From assembly GCA_015655255.1 (NCBI GenBank), contig JAATFJ010000272.1, positions 1-8,129 of the forward strand: a stretch of DNA of 8,129 bases, read 5' to 3'. The DNA comes from Actinomycetales bacterium. GTDB taxonomy: Bacteria; Actinomycetota; Actinomycetes; Actinomycetales; Microbacteriaceae. Numbering within the stretch: position 1 is the first letter of the stretch; each line of letters opens with the position of its first letter. A program made the translations under genes and the position numbers. Positions 1-6,841 of this stretch are shown here, piece by piece. The notes beneath the pieces were generated by a model that saw only the letters and a list, made by a program, of their open reading frames with translations, was not told where the DNA came from and made no database searches.

Positions 1-242
1 CCTCGCAGGCGCAGTTCGTCATCTGTCTCAACGTTCTGGACGCGGCGACGGGCATCTTCGACGCGCTCGGCGCCTCGGCAACGTCCGAGGAAGTCGCCTT
101 AGACCGTCACTGGCGCAACGCCCGCACCCTCGTCTCCCACAATCCCCTCGTCTACAAGGAACGGATTCTCGGCGAGTGGTTCGTGAATGGCACAGACCCG
201 ACCGCAATACGCTGTAGTTCTTTATCCGCCCAAAACTCTTGA
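1..242 (+). CDS. C-terminal fragment of DszC/SfnC-type acyl-CoA-dehydrogenase-fold monooxygenase
   Basis: The gene enters from the left edge. Its reading frame starts at base 3 and gives 79 residues before the TGA at 240-242. The key motif is LDRHWRNARTLVSHNPLVYK (codons from about 99), followed by a GEWFVNGTDP tail. This matches the C-terminal signature of the DszC/SfnC group, flavoproteins with the acyl-CoA dehydrogenase fold that work as reduced-FMN-dependent oxygenases on sulfur compounds rather than as true dehydrogenases. The conserved His of HWRNART belongs to the active-site region in that group. The next gene begins 10 bases after the stop, so the two are very probably one operon and work together as a DszC/DszA-like pair. 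Family assignment is strong from the motif; the substrate is unknown. Two in-frame TTA codons (99-101 and 222-224) are unusual for this high-GC sequence. Confidence 0.85.
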   Translation, partial: SQAQFVICLNVLDAATGIFDALGASATSEEVALDRHWRNARTLVSHNPLVYKERILGEWFVNGTDPTAIRCSSLSAQNS

Positions 243-252
243 TTGCGAAGTC

Positions 253-1572
253 ATGACCGCCTCAGAACGTCAGCTGCATCTCTCCGTTTTCCATATGCCG
301 CATGGGCATCTTCCTTCTGCGTGGCGGCTGCCCGAAGTGCCGCCGCACAGCACGAATACCCTCGAAAACGCCCTCGAGTTGGCATTCCTCGCAGAGAAGG
401 GTCTTTTCGACGCGTTCTTTCTCGCCGATCGTGGGAGTGCAGGGCCGCTGGGAGGGTGGGAATACGGTCCGGTGGGATCCTTCGAACCCATCGGTTTAGC
501 GGGCGCGATCGCCGCGCGCACCGATCGACTCGGCATCGTCATGACGGCGTCCACCACGTACACAGAGCCGTACACGCTTGCTCGGCAATTTCTCTCTTTA
601 GACCACCTTTCGGGAGGACGCGTGGGGTGGAACATCGTCACGAGCTACTCCCCCGACACCCTGCGCAACTACGGCCTCACCGCACATATCGACCACGATG
701 CACGCTATGACCGTGCTACGGAAAGTCTGCAGGTCGTGCGTGAGCTCTGGCGGAGCTGGGACGAAGATGCCGTCGTGTGGGACGCTGACGCAGGGATCTG
801 GGCGTTACCCGATGGCGTTCGCCCCATCGATCATCACGGCAAGTACTTCTCCGTTCTCGGACCCATCGACTATCCACGCTCTCCTCAGGGGGAACCGGTG
901 CGGGTGCAGGCCGGCTCGTCTCCGCGCGGAATCCGTTTCGCAGCGGAGAACGCGGAGGTCGTCTTCACCGCGCAGACGACACTCGAGCTCGCGCGACGTT
1001 TCACAACGGACTTCCGCGCTCAGGTGGCCGCCGCAGGAAGAAGCCAGGATGAGGTGCTCGTCACTCCCGGTTTTGCGTTCGTCATCGGTTCCTCCGATGC
1101 TGAAGCGCGCGCAGAATATGAGCGTCAGCTCGACAGTGTGTGGATAGACCAGGTGCTCAATGGGCTCCAGGAGGTTGTCCTCCTCGACCTCCGTGAATAT
1201 CCACTCGATGGCCCCGTTCCTCCTCTTCCTGATCCAGAAGAGGTCCAAGGGCACCGCTCCCGCCTCGAGGTCTATAAAAGAATCGCTGAGACCGAGGGAC
1301 TGACGGTGCGCCAATTCGCACGTCGTGTGGCAGGCCAGCGTGGGCATAACCAGGTAATCGGAAGTCCCGAGAAGATCGCCGATGTGTTGCAGGAGTGGTT
1401 CGTCAGCGGCGCCGCCGACGGATTCAACCTCCTGCCTTCGACGCAACCGGAGCAACTTCGGCTCTTCGTCGAGCACGTCGTCCCCCTCCTGCAGGAACGT
1501 GGCCTGTATCGCCATGAATACCCCGGAGAAACCCTGCGGGCATCGCTGGGACTACCGGCGGGACCTGCATGA
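253..1572 (+). CDS. FMN-dependent luciferase-like monooxygenase, NtaA/SnaA/DszA family
   Basis: A 439-residue member of the bacterial luciferase-like flavin monooxygenases, nitrilotriacetate monooxygenase/DszA branch, at the normal family length (about 440-460). These TIM-barrel enzymes take FMNH2 from a separate reductase and use O2 to oxidise amines, sulfones or thioethers in the cytoplasm. Visible landmarks are RQLHLSVFHMPHGH (residues 6-19), SGGRVGWNIVTSYSPDTLRN (120-139), RYDRATE and the following helix (151-170), HGKYF..GPIDYPRSPQG (195-213), VQAGSSPRG (218-226), AENAEVVFTA (231-240), GSPEKIADVL near 370-379, SGAADGFNLLP (385-395) and VVPLLQERGLYR (409-420). An in-frame ATG at 187 would add 22 residues with no family resemblance and overlap the upstream gene by 56 bases. 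The ATG at 253 puts the conserved N-terminus at the usual place, though it has only a weak ribosome site (GAAG) and may rely on coupling to the upstream stop. Three TTA codons occur (496, 598, 805). Substrate not determinable. Confidence 0.92.
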   Translation: MTASERQLHLSVFHMPHGHLPSAWRLPEVPPHSTNTLENALELAFLAEKGLFDAFFLADRGSAGPLGGWEYGPVGSFEPIGLAGAIAARTDRLGIVMTASTTYTEPYTLARQFLSLDHLSGGRVGWNIVTSYSPDTLRNYGLTAHIDHDARYDRATESLQVVRELWRSWDEDAVVWDADAGIWALPDGVRPIDHHGKYFSVLGPIDYPRSPQGEPVRVQAGSSPRGIRFAAENAEVVFTAQTTLELARRFTTDFRAQVAAAGRSQDEVLVTPGFAFVIGSSDAEARAEYERQLDSVWIDQVLNGLQEVVLLDLREYPLDGPVPPLPDPEEVQGHRSRLEVYKRIAETEGLTVRQFARRVAGQRGHNQVIGSPEKIADVLQEWFVSGAADGFNLLPSTQPEQLRLFVEHVVPLLQERGLYRHEYPGETLRASLGLPAGPA

Positions 1573-1582
1573 GTGGATCGTA

Positions 1583-1620
1583 TGACGTTATGTGAAGCAG
1601 AGCGACTCTGTGTTAAGTCA
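1583..1620. promoter_or_regulatory. Imperfect dyad upstream of the transporter promoter, possible operator
   Basis: Between the monooxygenase stop and the transporter promoter there is a perfect 5-bp inverted repeat, CAGAG (1598-1602) and CTCTG (1606-1610), separated by CGA. It is flanked by a looser outer pair, TGACGTTA (1583-1590) and TTAAGTCA (1613-1620), with 6 of 8 matching positions, although the outer and inner symmetry centres are about 2.5 bases apart. The element ends just upstream of the -35-like hexamer, where an activator or repressor could bind. It has no T-run after it, so a terminator is unlikely. Function is a guess; short dyads arise by chance. Confidence 0.2.
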
Positions 1621-1625
1621 CCGCG

Positions 1626-1660
1626 TTGCTCTTCGTGGGGGACTTCCTAGAGTTCAGAGG
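1626..1660 (+). promoter_or_regulatory. Promoter giving a probable leaderless transcript of the transporter operon
   Basis: A -35-like TTGCTC (1626-1631) is followed after 16 bases by TAGAGT (1648-1653), which fits the actinobacterial TANNNT -10 pattern. Six bases after the -10 box comes the GTG start codon of the solute-binding protein (1660), exactly where transcription would be expected to begin. No usable Shine-Dalgarno lies at normal spacing: AGAGG (1656-1660) overlaps the start codon, and GGGGGA (1637-1642) is 17 bases away. The transporter genes can therefore be transcribed independently of the upstream monooxygenases, although read-through is also possible. The -35 match is only moderate. 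Confidence 0.5.
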
Positions 1661-3270
1661 TGACCGCTAACCACCGCCCCCGCACTGCGCTCTCGCGCCG
1701 GATCCTGCTCGCCCTGACCGCACTCAGCCTGGCTGCCGGAACGCTATCCGCGTGCGCAACCACGCAGAAGGACGACACCGCTTCCTCTGAGAACGCAACC
1801 GTCATCGTTGCGCTCTCCACGGAGCCCACGGTCTTCGATCCGAATCGTCAGTACTCGTATGACACCTACCGGATCGACCGCCACATCTACGAAACCCTCG
1901 TCACGGAAGACTTGTCGACTCCGGCCGAAGATGGCACTCCCGAGCTCATCCCCGGGCTTGCAGAGAGTTGGGATGTGAGCGATGACGGACGCACCTTCAC
2001 GTTCCATCTCCGCAAGGACGTGACCTTCAGCGACGGCACCGCTTTTGATGCCGAGGCACTGAACTTCAACGTGCGGAGATTCACCGATCCCTCATTCGAG
2101 TACTACGACGAAGCAAGCCAGGCCCGCATGGCCGGCGTTTTCTCCACCTTGGCCTCGGCCACCGTCGTCGATGACTACACGTTCCAGTACACGTCCACGC
2201 AACCGTTCCTCGCCTTCCCTCGGTACATCGCGCAAGGCAACTACGTGCAGGGCATCTTCAGCCCCGAGGCACTCAAGGAGTACGGCAACGACGGCCTTGC
2301 CGAGCACCCCGTTGGCACGGGGCCTTATGTCTTCGTCGAGCGAGAGGCGAACGATCACACCACTCTGGAGCGCAACGAGGACTACTGGGGCGAAGCGCCT
2401 GTCGCCCAGAAGCTCATCTTCCGCACCATTACGGACGATGCTGCGCGGGCTGCTGCCCTGACCTCGGGGGAAGTTGACGTCATCTCGAATCCACCGGCCG
2501 ATGCCATCGATGAATTCGAGGCACAGGGAATCGAGACTCCCGATAACTTGGGAGCGGCCAACATCGATTTCTACGGGTTCAACTGGGCAAATGAAGCCGT
2601 GCAGGATGTCCGTGTGCGACAGGCGATCATCAAGGCGATTGACCGCGAGGGACTCGTGGACACGGTGTATTCCGGCCATGCGACGGTTGCTCAGAATATC
2701 TATCCGCTCTCCAACGAGGCGTATTCCGAAGACCAGAAGGACGCGGATTTTGATCCCGACGGCGCCAAGGAACTACTCGCGGAGGCCGGGTACGGCGAGG
2801 GCGACCTCTCCATCGTGATCTCCACCTACATTCCGAAGACTGCCGAGTACATCCAGAGCAACCTCGAAGCCGTCGGCATCAATGTCGAAGTAAGAACAAG
2901 CGACTGGTTGACCTTCTCTCAGAACCTCGCTGACCCCGGTGCAGATGTGGCTCTGCAGCCGATGGCGTGGGGGTTGCTGACGGCTGACTGGCTCCGCGTA
3001 GCCTACGCAGGCTATGTCACCCGCATCGGCAACGGCGATCAGTACCTCGACGGCACTGCTGCCGCGGCCATCACCGAGGCAGCGATGAACGCAGACCAGG
3101 ACACCTACGTGGAGAAGTTCCAGAAGGCCAACGAGCTCGCAATCGAGCAGGCGCTGTGGATCCCGCTCGCCTCGCCGAACGTGGGCTGGGCGTATAGCTC
3201 CTCCGTTACTGGCTTCGTCTCCCCTGGCCAGAACTGGGTCGACTTCAGCACGGTGGGCCTGAGTCAGTGA
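1660..3270 (+). CDS. ABC importer solute-binding lipoprotein, peptide/nickel (family 5, DppA/OppA-like)
   Basis: A 536-residue extracytoplasmic substrate receptor for the importer encoded by the next three genes. The N-terminus is a lipoprotein signal: arginines at residues 6, 8, 13 and 14, a hydrophobic core 15-27, and lipobox LSAC with the acylated cysteine at residue 32, followed by a Ser/Thr/Asp-rich linker. Family-5 hallmarks follow: ELIPGLAESWDVSDDGRTFT (95-114), a LRKDVTFSDGTAFDAEAL stretch (117-134), HPVGTGPY (216-223), LERNEDYWG (236-244), and VRVRQAIIKAIDREGLVD (317-334). The start is forced: an in-frame TAG lies at 1648-1650, no ATG or TTG follows before the signal sequence, and GTG 1660 is the only ordinary start. 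The stop overlaps the next gene's start by 3 bases, implying coupled translation. The ligand is unknown; members bind peptides, nickel chelates, opines and other small molecules, so this could be an organosulfur or amino-acid-like compound given the neighbouring monooxygenases. Confidence 0.92.
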   Translation: MTANHRPRTALSRRILLALTALSLAAGTLSACATTQKDDTASSENATVIVALSTEPTVFDPNRQYSYDTYRIDRHIYETLVTEDLSTPAEDGTPELIPGLAESWDVSDDGRTFTFHLRKDVTFSDGTAFDAEALNFNVRRFTDPSFEYYDEASQARMAGVFSTLASATVVDDYTFQYTSTQPFLAFPRYIAQGNYVQGIFSPEALKEYGNDGLAEHPVGTGPYVFVEREANDHTTLERNEDYWGEAPVAQKLIFRTITDDAARAAALTSGEVDVISNPPADAIDEFEAQGIETPDNLGAANIDFYGFNWANEAVQDVRVRQAIIKAIDREGLVDTVYSGHATVAQNIYPLSNEAYSEDQKDADFDPDGAKELLAEAGYGEGDLSIVISTYIPKTAEYIQSNLEAVGINVEVRTSDWLTFSQNLADPGADVALQPMAWGLLTADWLRVAYAGYVTRIGNGDQYLDGTAAAAITEAAMNADQDTYVEKFQKANELAIEQALWIPLASPNVGWAYSSSVTGFVSPGQNWVDFSTVGLSQ

Positions 3271-4232
3271 TCCGATACGCCCTCTGGCGTGTCTTCTACG
3301 CACTTCTTGTCCTCTTGGGTGTGTCAGCGCTGGTCTTCGCCGTCGCCGATGCCACCCCCGGCGATCCCATCGCCGGCCAGGACACCCAGAACATGACAGC
3401 GGAGCAAATTGAGGCGCTACGCGCCAGCTACGGCCTCGACCGGCCTGCCCTGGAGCGGTATGTGAGCTGGCTCGGCGACTTCAGCACGGGACGGTGGGGA
3501 ACCTCCATCACGGGAGGACGCCCCGTGGATACCCTCGTGCTGGAGCCCTATGTCAATACACTCATCCTCACGGCGGCCGCCGTGGTGCTCTGTGTGCTCG
3601 CCGGTGCCCTCATCGGCGCGATCTCCGGCTTCCGCCAGGGTGGTTTCTGGGACCGCATCATGATGGGGATTGTCCAGGTCGGCCACAATGCCCCCGCGTA
3701 TTGGCTCGGGATCGTCCTTGTCGGTGTCTTCTCCCTGTGGCTGGGTCTGTTCCCCTCGTCCGGGATGGAGGACCTGCGCGGAGATGGTGGCTTCGTCGAT
3801 CTCCTCCGCCACCTCGCCCTCCCGGCCCTCGCCGCTTCCTTTGGGTCCATGCTCATCCTCGCCCGCCTCGTCCGTTCGAAGATCATCGACATTTCACACA
3901 CCGACTACGTCCGGCTGTTCCGTTCACTGGGCATCCCCACTTGGCGGATCCGGCTGCGGCACTATGGTCGCAATACCGCCCCCACCATCATCACAATTAC
4001 CGGTCTCCAGATCGGTGCGCTCATGAGCGGCGTTCTGTTCGTGGAGAAGGTGTTCGTCTGGCCAGGCATCGGAACTCAGCTTTTCAATGCCATCGCTGCG
4101 AAGGACTACCCTGTCATCCAAGCCGCTGTCATGCTCGTCGCCGTCACCTTCGTCATCGTGAACCTGGTGACCGATGTGATCCTCGACGCCATGAACCCGC
4201 GTCTTCGTCATCGTGCGCAGGGGGCGAAATGA
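3267..4232 (+). CDS. ABC importer permease, DppB/OppB-like
   Basis: A 321-residue inner-membrane subunit of the importer. It opens with the canonical N-terminal membrane helix (about residues 7-29), then the external ATPGDPI motif (29-35) and the YGLDRP....YVSWLGDF segment (55-72) typical of the first permease of peptide/nickel systems. Further hydrophobic segments lie near 97-122, 138-163, 184-205, 244-263 and 284-308, giving the usual six. The cytoplasmic coupling loop that touches the ATPase runs from about 213 (DYVRLFRSLGIPTWRIRLRH): the conserved Gly is present, but the usual small residues before it are replaced by Phe-Arg-Ser-Leu. The GTG start overlaps the binding-protein TGA (3268-3270), with GGTGGG at 3252-3257 as a modest ribosome site. 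It pairs with the next permease to form the transmembrane channel. Confidence 0.93.
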   Translation: MIRYALWRVFYALLVLLGVSALVFAVADATPGDPIAGQDTQNMTAEQIEALRASYGLDRPALERYVSWLGDFSTGRWGTSITGGRPVDTLVLEPYVNTLILTAAAVVLCVLAGALIGAISGFRQGGFWDRIMMGIVQVGHNAPAYWLGIVLVGVFSLWLGLFPSSGMEDLRGDGGFVDLLRHLALPALAASFGSMLILARLVRSKIIDISHTDYVRLFRSLGIPTWRIRLRHYGRNTAPTIITITGLQIGALMSGVLFVEKVFVWPGIGTQLFNAIAAKDYPVIQAAVMLVAVTFVIVNLVTDVILDAMNPRLRHRAQGAK

Positions 4233-5140
4233 GCGGTCAGCTAGGCCAGGACGTTATCGCACTCGGCGCCCCGTCGACGCATGCCACAACGGGGAGGGCC
4301 GGGGGCAGGTCTCACTGGTGGCAGCGACTGCTACGCCAGCCCTGGGCCTGCGCGGGCCTCATCATCGTTCTCGTCGCCGTGTTCTCCTCACTCGCCGCCC
4401 CCTGGATCGCACCGTACGATCCCAACGCAGGTGTCGGCGGTGACAAGCTCCTGCCGATCGGCGCGGAGGGACATCTCCTAGGCACCGACGACATCGGCCG
4501 GGACGTCCTCAGTCGGCTGCTGTGGGGTGGGCGCACGGCCCTCGTCGTCGGTTTCGTCCCCGTCGCCATCGCGGTCGTCATCGCCGTCGTGCTCGGGCTC
4601 ATCGCCGGGTATGCTCCGGATGTTGTCTCCGGGGTCATCATGCGGATCATCGACATTCTTTTCGCCTTTCCCACCGTGCTGTTCGCGATCGCCTTCGCCG
4701 CGCTCTACGGTCCGGGGCTGTGGCCCGTGATCCTCACGATCGTGCTCGCGGCCATCCCCTACCTCACGAGAGTCATCTACACCGAGGTGCGCGCCGAGCG
4801 CAGCAAGGAGTATGTCGATGCCGCCCGCGTGCTCGGTTCCTCGAGCGCGGGCATCCTGTTCCGCGAGATCCTCCCCAACGTCAGCGCCCCCATCATCGTC
4901 TATGCGACAAGCTGGGCGGGGGGAATGATCGTCTTCGCCGCAAGCCTCAGCGCCGTCGGCATCGGTGTGCAGCCGCCCACCGCAGACTGGGGGCGCATGG
5001 TCGCTGACGGCGCCAAACTCTTCAGCCTCGGCGCCCCGCAGCTTTCGCTGCTGCCGGGTCTTTTCATCATCCTCGTCGCCACCGGGCTGAACTGGCTCGG
5101 CGATGGGCTCCGTGACGCACTCGACCCGTACCACGACTAG
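4229..5140 (+). CDS. ABC importer permease, DppC/OppC-like
   Basis: A 303-residue second permease. A cytoplasmic Gly/Ser/Thr-rich tail (1-36) precedes the first membrane helix (about 38-62). Then comes the family marker APYDPN (61-66) and HLLGTDDIGRDVLSRLLWGG (82-101). Other hydrophobic segments are near 103-128, 143-160, 164-180, 222-247 and 272-291. The ATPase-coupling EAA loop is textbook: EYVDAARVLGSSSAGILFRE (194-213) followed by ILPN. The start ATG at 4229 forms an ATGA overlap with the previous stop and has an AGGGGG ribosome site at 4219-4224. The frame stays open upstream to 3494, but that stretch is merely the alternative frame of the DppB-like gene and gives an Arg/Pro/His-rich sequence with no family features. 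With the 3267-4232 product it forms the heterodimeric channel. Confidence 0.93.
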   Translation: MSGQLGQDVIALGAPSTHATTGRAGGRSHWWQRLLRQPWACAGLIIVLVAVFSSLAAPWIAPYDPNAGVGGDKLLPIGAEGHLLGTDDIGRDVLSRLLWGGRTALVVGFVPVAIAVVIAVVLGLIAGYAPDVVSGVIMRIIDILFAFPTVLFAIAFAALYGPGLWPVILTIVLAAIPYLTRVIYTEVRAERSKEYVDAARVLGSSSAGILFREILPNVSAPIIVYATSWAGGMIVFAASLSAVGIGVQPPTADWGRMVADGAKLFSLGAPQLSLLPGLFIILVATGLNWLGDGLRDALDPYHD

Positions 5141-5143
5141 GAG
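5139..5143 (+). promoter_or_regulatory. Ribosome binding site that fixes the ATPase start
   Basis: AGGAG overlaps the stop codon of the DppC-like permease and lies 10 bases before the ATG at 5154. It supports 5154 rather than the ATG at 5103, which would add 17 Ser/Thr/Arg-rich residues read from the permease tail in another frame. Confidence 0.65.
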
Positions 5144-5153
5144 ATCTAGCGAA

Positions 5154-6821
5154 ATGACGACGCCGCTGCTGGAGGTATCCGGCCTCACTGTCGCGTTCAC
5201 CGGAGACGGACGCCGCACGGTCGCCGTCGACGGGATCGATCTGCGCGTGGATGCGGGCGAGATCCTCGCGCTCGTGGGCGAGTCTGGCTCGGGGAAGTCG
5301 GTCACCGCCTCGGCCGTCCTCGGGTTGCTCCCCGCACGCACGAGCGCAGTGAGCGGCAGCATCCGCTTCCGCGGGGAGGAGATCCTCGGCCTGTCCGAGC
5401 GTCGGTTGCGCACCGTGCGCGGCTCCGGGATCACGATGGTGTTCCAGAATCCTCTGGGCTCGCTCGACCCCTCTTTCCGCATCCGCACGCAGTTCCTCGA
5501 GGTCATCGCGAACGGCGGGCACATGTCGAGGAAAGACGACGGAGGGCTCGCCGAGCGTTGGCTACGCACTGTGGGGCTTACTGAGACCGACCGCATCCTA
5601 AGTAGCTACCCGCACGAGCTCAGCGGTGGTATGCGCCAGCGCGTTGTGATCGCCCTCGCGGCTCTTTCCGAGCCCTCGCTGCTCATCGCAGACGAGCCGA
5701 CGACGGCGCTCGACGCCACCGTGCAAAAGCAAGTGCTCGACCTCCTCCTCGAGCTGCGCTCCGCTCGCGAGCTCGCGATCCTCCTCATTACGCATGACTT
5801 CGGCGTCGTCGCGCATGCGAGCGATCGCGTCGCTGTCATGCGCCAGGGCCACATCGTCGAGACCGGGCGGACCGCGGATGTCCTCCACGCGCCGCAAGAC
5901 CCCTACACGAAAGCGCTCACGGCAGCGATCCCCCGGCTAGGAGACCGCGTCAGGAGCACGGAAGGCACGCGACGCTTCGTCGTCATCGACGCCGCGGAGG
6001 ACCCGGAGGTCGGGATCTCCTTCGACACACGGACGGCAGACGAGGACTCGACCCCGCCTCTCATCGCCAGAGCGCTGACGAAATCCTTCTCCCTCGGCCG
6101 AGGCCGCGCCGAATTCATTGCCGTTGACGATGTGAGTCTCGAGGTGCGGCCGCATGAGGTCCTCGGGCTCATCGGGGAGTCCGGATCGGGGAAATCAACC
6201 ATCGCTCGCCTCGCGACGGGCCTGCTCACCCCGAGTTCCGGATCCATCTCCGTATTCGGTCGATCGGCCGCGGACTTGTCCTCCGCCGCAGAGCGCCGAC
6301 TGTTCCGCAGGGACGTACAGATCGTCTTTCAGGACGCGACCTCCTCCCTGAACCCTCGGCGCCGGGTCGTGGACCAGATCGCCGCACCAGCCCTCCGCCT
6401 GGGTGTGCGCGAAGACAGCCGCTCCGCGCGCTCCTGGGCAGCGGAACTCCTCGACGCGGTACGGCTCCCCCGCTCCTTCGCCGACCGTTTCCCCCACGAG
6501 CTCTCCGGTGGGCAGCGGCAGCGCATCGGCATCGCTCGCGCGCTGAGCGTACAGCCACGGCTGGTCATCCTCGATGAGCCCACCTCCGCGTTGGATGCGA
6601 CGACCCAGGCCCACGTCCTCAACCTGCTCCTCGAGCTACGCGACGAGCTTCGCCTCACGTACGTCTTCATCGGACACAATCTCTCGGTGGTCGAGTCCTT
6701 CTGTGACCGTATAGCGGTGCTGCGCAACGGACGCCTCCAGGAGATTTTCGACGCCGATGAACTGCTCACCGGTGAGCGCACGCTGACAACGCGTGAGCTT
6801 CTGGGCGCTGTCCTGCGCTAA
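5154..6821 (+). CDS. Fused double ABC ATPase, DppD-DppF-like
   Basis: A 555-residue protein with two complete ATP-binding cassettes that powers the importer from the cytoplasmic face. Cassette 1: Walker A GESGSGKS (42-49), Q-loop Gln98, signature LSGGMRQR (156-163), Walker B LLIADEPT (176-183), D-loop ALD (185-187) and switch His214. It is followed by the DPYTKALTAAIPRL element (249-262) characteristic of peptide/nickel ATPases. A linker of about 45 residues leads to cassette 2: Walker A GESGSGKS (341-348), Gln393, signature LSGGQRQR (450-457), Walker B LVILDEPT (470-477) and switch His508. Both catalytic sites look intact, so one polypeptide can replace separate DppD and DppF subunits; such fusions are common in actinobacteria and proteobacteria (GsiA/YliA-like). 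The second half ends shortly after its cassette without a full Pro-Tyr-Thr extension. The start is chosen by the AGGAG at 5139-5143, and the gene begins 13 bases after the permease stop, as the last gene of the operon. Confidence 0.95.
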   Translation: MTTPLLEVSGLTVAFTGDGRRTVAVDGIDLRVDAGEILALVGESGSGKSVTASAVLGLLPARTSAVSGSIRFRGEEILGLSERRLRTVRGSGITMVFQNPLGSLDPSFRIRTQFLEVIANGGHMSRKDDGGLAERWLRTVGLTETDRILSSYPHELSGGMRQRVVIALAALSEPSLLIADEPTTALDATVQKQVLDLLLELRSARELAILLITHDFGVVAHASDRVAVMRQGHIVETGRTADVLHAPQDPYTKALTAAIPRLGDRVRSTEGTRRFVVIDAAEDPEVGISFDTRTADEDSTPPLIARALTKSFSLGRGRAEFIAVDDVSLEVRPHEVLGLIGESGSGKSTIARLATGLLTPSSGSISVFGRSAADLSSAAERRLFRRDVQIVFQDATSSLNPRRRVVDQIAAPALRLGVREDSRSARSWAAELLDAVRLPRSFADRFPHELSGGQRQRIGIARALSVQPRLVILDEPTSALDATTQAHVLNLLLELRDELRLTYVFIGHNLSVVESFCDRIAVLRNGRLQEIFDADELLTGERTLTTRELLGAVLR

Positions 6822-6841
6822 TCGCGGACGCCCACAGCGCC
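6804..6841. terminator. Inverted repeat at the convergent junction, first of two
   Basis: GGCGCTGT (6804-6811) is perfectly complementary to ACAGCGCC (6834-6841), an 8-bp G/C-rich stem with a 22-base loop that contains a smaller GCG/CGC pairing (6815-6817 with 6823-6825). It spans the ATPase stop and the whole 20-base gap between two convergent genes. It could stop or protect transcripts on either strand. There is no T-run, so classic intrinsic termination is not shown. Confidence 0.4.

Noticed and set aside
187..252. Upstream ATG extending the luciferase-like monooxygenase by 22 residues
   Set aside because: The extra residues do not resemble the family N-terminus and would overlap the upstream gene by 56 bases; ATG 253 restores the conserved start.
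805..1515. 236-residue minus-strand open frame
   Set aside because: Entirely antisense to the well-supported monooxygenase and with no family features.
1598..1610. CAGAG-CGA-CTCTG hairpin as a terminator of the monooxygenase operon
   Set aside because: A 5-bp stem with no T-run is too weak; kept only as a possible operator element.
1637..1642. GGGGGA as the ribosome site of the solute-binding protein
   Set aside because: It is 17 bases from the GTG, outside normal spacing, and lies within the likely promoter spacer.
2092..2679. 195-residue minus-strand open frame
   Set aside because: Antisense to the solute-binding protein, composition follows the complementary codons, no domain seen.
3494..4228. 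Long open extension upstream of the DppC-like permease
   Set aside because: It is the alternative frame of the DppB-like gene, Arg/Pro/His-rich with no membrane segments. The ATGA overlap and ribosome site mark 4229 as the start.
5103..5153. Upstream ATG for the fused ATPase
   Set aside because: The 17 extra residues are the permease tail read in another frame, and AGGAG at 5139-5143 points to 5154.
4478..5596. 372-residue minus-strand open frame
   Set aside because: It lies antisense to the DppC-like and ATPase genes, has low-complexity Asp/Glu/Arg-rich composition, no recognisable domain, and is typical of antisense frames in high-GC coding DNA.
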